Shown piece after piece: positions 61,471-64,000 of a stretch of 64,000 nucleotides of DNA. Within the stretch, counting starts at the first letter, position 1. Each line of letters opens with the position of its first letter. The notes below the pieces were generated by a model. It was not told the origin of the DNA, made no database searches, and saw only the letters and a program-made list of their open reading frames with translations. Both the position numbers and the translations under genes were made by a program. Origin of the DNA: Erpobdella octoculata (Eukaryota > Annelida > Clitellata > Hirudinida > Erpobdellidae); the NCBI GenBank assembly GCA_963978895.1, contig OZ022244.1, positions 2,136,020 through 2,200,019 on the forward strand, read 5' to 3'.

Positions 61471-64000
61471 TTCAATACAATACAATACAAAGTAAAATTT
61501 ATAACGCGCCCTTATAAAAAAACAAGTCTTTCGCAAAAGCGCGCAGTTCGACATTATCTACTAGTCAAAGAACTTACTAAAGAGATAAGTTTTTAATCAA
61601 GTTTTAAATTGAGTAGCGTCTTTAGATTGGCGAATATGTACAGGCAAGCTGTTCCAGTAAGTTGGGCCAGAGATGGCAAAAGCTCTGTTTCCAAATTGGA
61701 AACGAGACCGGACAGAGACGAAGTCGTCCCTGCTAGTAGAACGAAGACGCCGCCTTGCAGGGAGCGACGAGCATGGCGAAACGAGAGATGACAGATAGGA
61801 GGGAAAAGATCCAGTGAATATGTTAAACATTAAGAGGCATATTTTAAAATTTATTCTAGCAGGGATAGGTAGCCAATGAAGTTGACGTAAAGTTGGGGTG
61901 ATGTGGTCTCGGGGACCGAGATCTTTGACAAGCCGAGCGGCCGCATGGAGTACAGAAGTAACGGGTTTTAAGGACGATGATGGTAGACCTGTCAGCACTG
62001 AGTTGCAGTAGTCTACTCTTGAGATGACAAAAGCCTGGACTAGGGTACGAATGCACTGCTCGTTAAGGCAGCGCTTCACCTGACGAATTCGGCGTAGATG
62101 GAAGTAGCAGGCCCTTGTAATGGCGGAGATATGGTGGGTCATTGACAAGCCAGAGTCAAGATACACTCCGAGATCACGAACAACATTCGAAGATGAGATC
62201 GTGCAGTCACCGATATTAATAGAGCCTGAACTCGTGGATATGGGCTGAAGCCTTCGATCAAAGCAGATGAGTTCTGTTTTAGAAGTATTGAGCTTCAGGC
62301 GCATGGCTGAGCACCATTTTTGAATTTCAACAAAACAGTTTGCAAGCTTTGTTTTAGCTAGGCGATGTCTCGTGTGGCAAGTTGAATATATAGCTGGGTG
62401 TCATCAGCATAGAGGTGAATAAGAACTTCGTGTCGAGAGGCGATGTTGACAATGTAAGAAGTGTAGAGAATGCAAAGAAGATGTCCAAGGATTGAACCTT
62501 GGGGAACACCGTAAGAAACATCGTACTTTTTGGAGGTTTGCTCACCAAGACGAACCTTATGAAAACGATTAGAAAGAAAAGAAATTAACCAATGAAGAGC
62601 GGCAGAAGTTATACTAAACTGTAATTAAAGAATTGAAAAAAGAATGGCATGATCGACACAGTCGAAAGCAGCACTAAAGTCAAGCATTAAGAGAGCGGTT
62701 ATGAATCCGGAATCAAGTGCAAGGACAATGTCGTTATAAACTTTAACCACATCTGTTTCTGTGGAGTGATAATGTCTGAATCCAGATTAAGTAGGAGGAA
62801 GTATCTTATGTATTTCAACATAGTTAGAAAGTGGACGACTCGTTCCACTAGTTTAGAAACAAACGATTAGGTAGAAATAGGGCGGTAGTTGGCAGGGTCA
62901 GAGGGATCAAGGCCAGGTTATTTTAGTAGTAGGCGAATGAAGGCACGTTTGTGAGGTTCAGGCAGATTAGTCTGGGAAAGTGAGGAGTTTATTAACACTG
63001 CAAGAATTGGAGCAAAAGTGAGGCGCATGGTTTTTAGTAGATGCACAGGGGCGGAATCGAGCTCGCACTGCTTTGTTGTGGAATCGATGAGAAGTTTAGT
63101 TACATCATCAGGAGACACTTTTTCAAAAGCATCAAAACCAGAAGGAAACGGTGCATTGATTGCGAAATCGGGCGGGTCGAAGTTTTTGGTCGATTCACGT
63201 ATGTCAACAATCTTATTTCCAAAAAAGTCAGGTAGATCATCGGGGGAAATCTCCAGAGAGTTCGACCATCACCTTGAACGTTTTCGCTGCGCTGTTTAAG
63301 GTAACTAGAGCACTTGAATTGAAAGAGTCTTTTCTGGCTTTTAATCTGAGATCGCCAACGCTGCTTCTTTATGATCTTTATGATGTTAAGAGGATCTCTG
63401 GTAGATTGGCGTTCGAGACGACGGGTGGAACGTTTGGAGATCAGGCATTCACTATCAAACCAAGAGCAGCCAGTTATTTTACGTTTTGTTATTTTTCTAA
63501 GAGGAGCATGTCTGTTAAGTAATTCCTCCATGGTGGAATCGTATAGGGAGAAAGGTTTATCTGCTGCTTTGACTTTTTGAGAGAAAGTAAGCTGGTAGAG
63601 TTTGGAAGCAAGGAGATCAGCCTGGAAGGCTGACATGTTAAATTGAGCAAAAGATCGAATCTCAGCTGTCTCAAAGATTAATGGTGGAGGTTGATGGTTA
63701 AGTTCGAATTTGATGATTGAGTGGTCGGATAAAGATGATGGAGCTGTATGAAGACTAGAGATGAGTGTATCGGGCATGCGGACAATGACGACGTCGAAAG
63801 TGTGGCCACGATCATGAGTACGCTCATGCACCAATTGTTCGAGACCGTGTGAAGACAGCAGTCGGTGGAAGTGCTTAGTGTTAGGTTGGTCTGGCTTGTC
63901 AAGATGGAGGTTGATGTCGCCAAGGATTAGAATTTTACAGCTGAATTTAGCTATTGTGGCGAGTAAATCAGCAAATTCAGCAAAAAATGTTTTGCAGACC
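61471..64000 (-). mobile_element. LINE C, CR1/L2-like, 3' part, runs off window
   Basis: A minus-strand LINE with an (AATAC)n-type tail at 61471-61491 and a GCGCGC / GGGCGCG region in the 3' UTR. ORF2 is readable in pieces up to the window end. It is a different family from LINE A and LINE B. Confidence 0.85.
61575..64000 (-). pseudogene. LINE C ORF2: endonuclease + reverse transcriptase, degenerate
   Basis: From the right edge: endonuclease with GDINLHLDKP and SDHSIIKFEL (about 63999-63680), linker, RT start with DSAPVHLLKTM (63118-62918), NYRPIST after a stop near 62915, PQGSILG (about 62490), YADDTQL (62400-62411), then the C-terminal half 62304-61597 with MRLKLNTSKTELICF and PTYWNSLPVHIR. 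A TGA interrupts the last codons near 61597. Several frameshifts; not functional. Confidence 0.8.

Overview
The window is from an AT-rich eukaryotic, almost certainly metazoan, genome. The signs are multi-exon genes with GT..AG introns, calcium-binding EGF-like exons of uniform phase, CR1/L2-type LINEs, Penelope-like, Ty3/gypsy, hAT, pogo-like and Helitron elements, and very long (TA)n and (CATA)n tracts. An aquatic invertebrate such as a tunicate, cnidarian or sponge would fit, but the sequence does not settle the species. No prokaryotic features, CRISPR array, rRNA gene or convincing tRNA gene were seen.

The layout is three tandem, direct-repeat units of roughly 20-25 kb: unit 1 (1 to about 23.4 kb), unit 2 (about 23.4 to 44.3 kb) and unit 3 (about 44.3 to 61.4 kb). 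Each has the same order: a pogo-like transposase remnant, a decayed LINE (called B here), an array of short degenerate repeats, a hAT-type MITE, a small conserved minus-strand ORF beside a plus-strand mini-exon, a hAT end, a (CATA)n tract, a Ty3/gypsy reverse-transcriptase fragment, and a minus-strand gene. That gene is predicted to encode a type I membrane protein: EGF-like domains, one transmembrane helix and an 18-residue cytoplasmic tail. Past 61.4 kb unit 3 is replaced by a third LINE (C) that runs off the window.

The EGF gene is the main cellular gene. Gene 2 (39.9-43.0 kb) has five EGF exons plus transmembrane and tail exons and looks intact within the visible part. Gene 1 (14.5-21.5 kb) has grown to eight EGF exons by an internal duplication that carried a Helitron with it, and its tail is cut to four residues by a stop codon. 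Gene 3 (59.8-60.8 kb) keeps only the last two EGF exons plus transmembrane and tail exons. No signal-peptide exon was found for any copy, so the 5' ends are unknown.

Units 1 and 3 are nearly identical from 1-12,840 / 45,229-58,080, including LINE A, a hAT MITE and a probable solo LTR. All three insertions are absent from unit 2, which keeps clean empty sites for the MITE and the LTR. Beyond that sharp boundary unit 3 differs clearly from unit 1, and its gene exons resemble unit 2 instead, so unit 3 is a mosaic (or the assembly duplicated a haplotype). Unit 2 alone carries a Penelope-like insertion, a 157-bp minisatellite, nested hAT elements and two predicted minimal type I hammerhead ribozymes. 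The ribozymes are the most striking sequence-level signal in the window.
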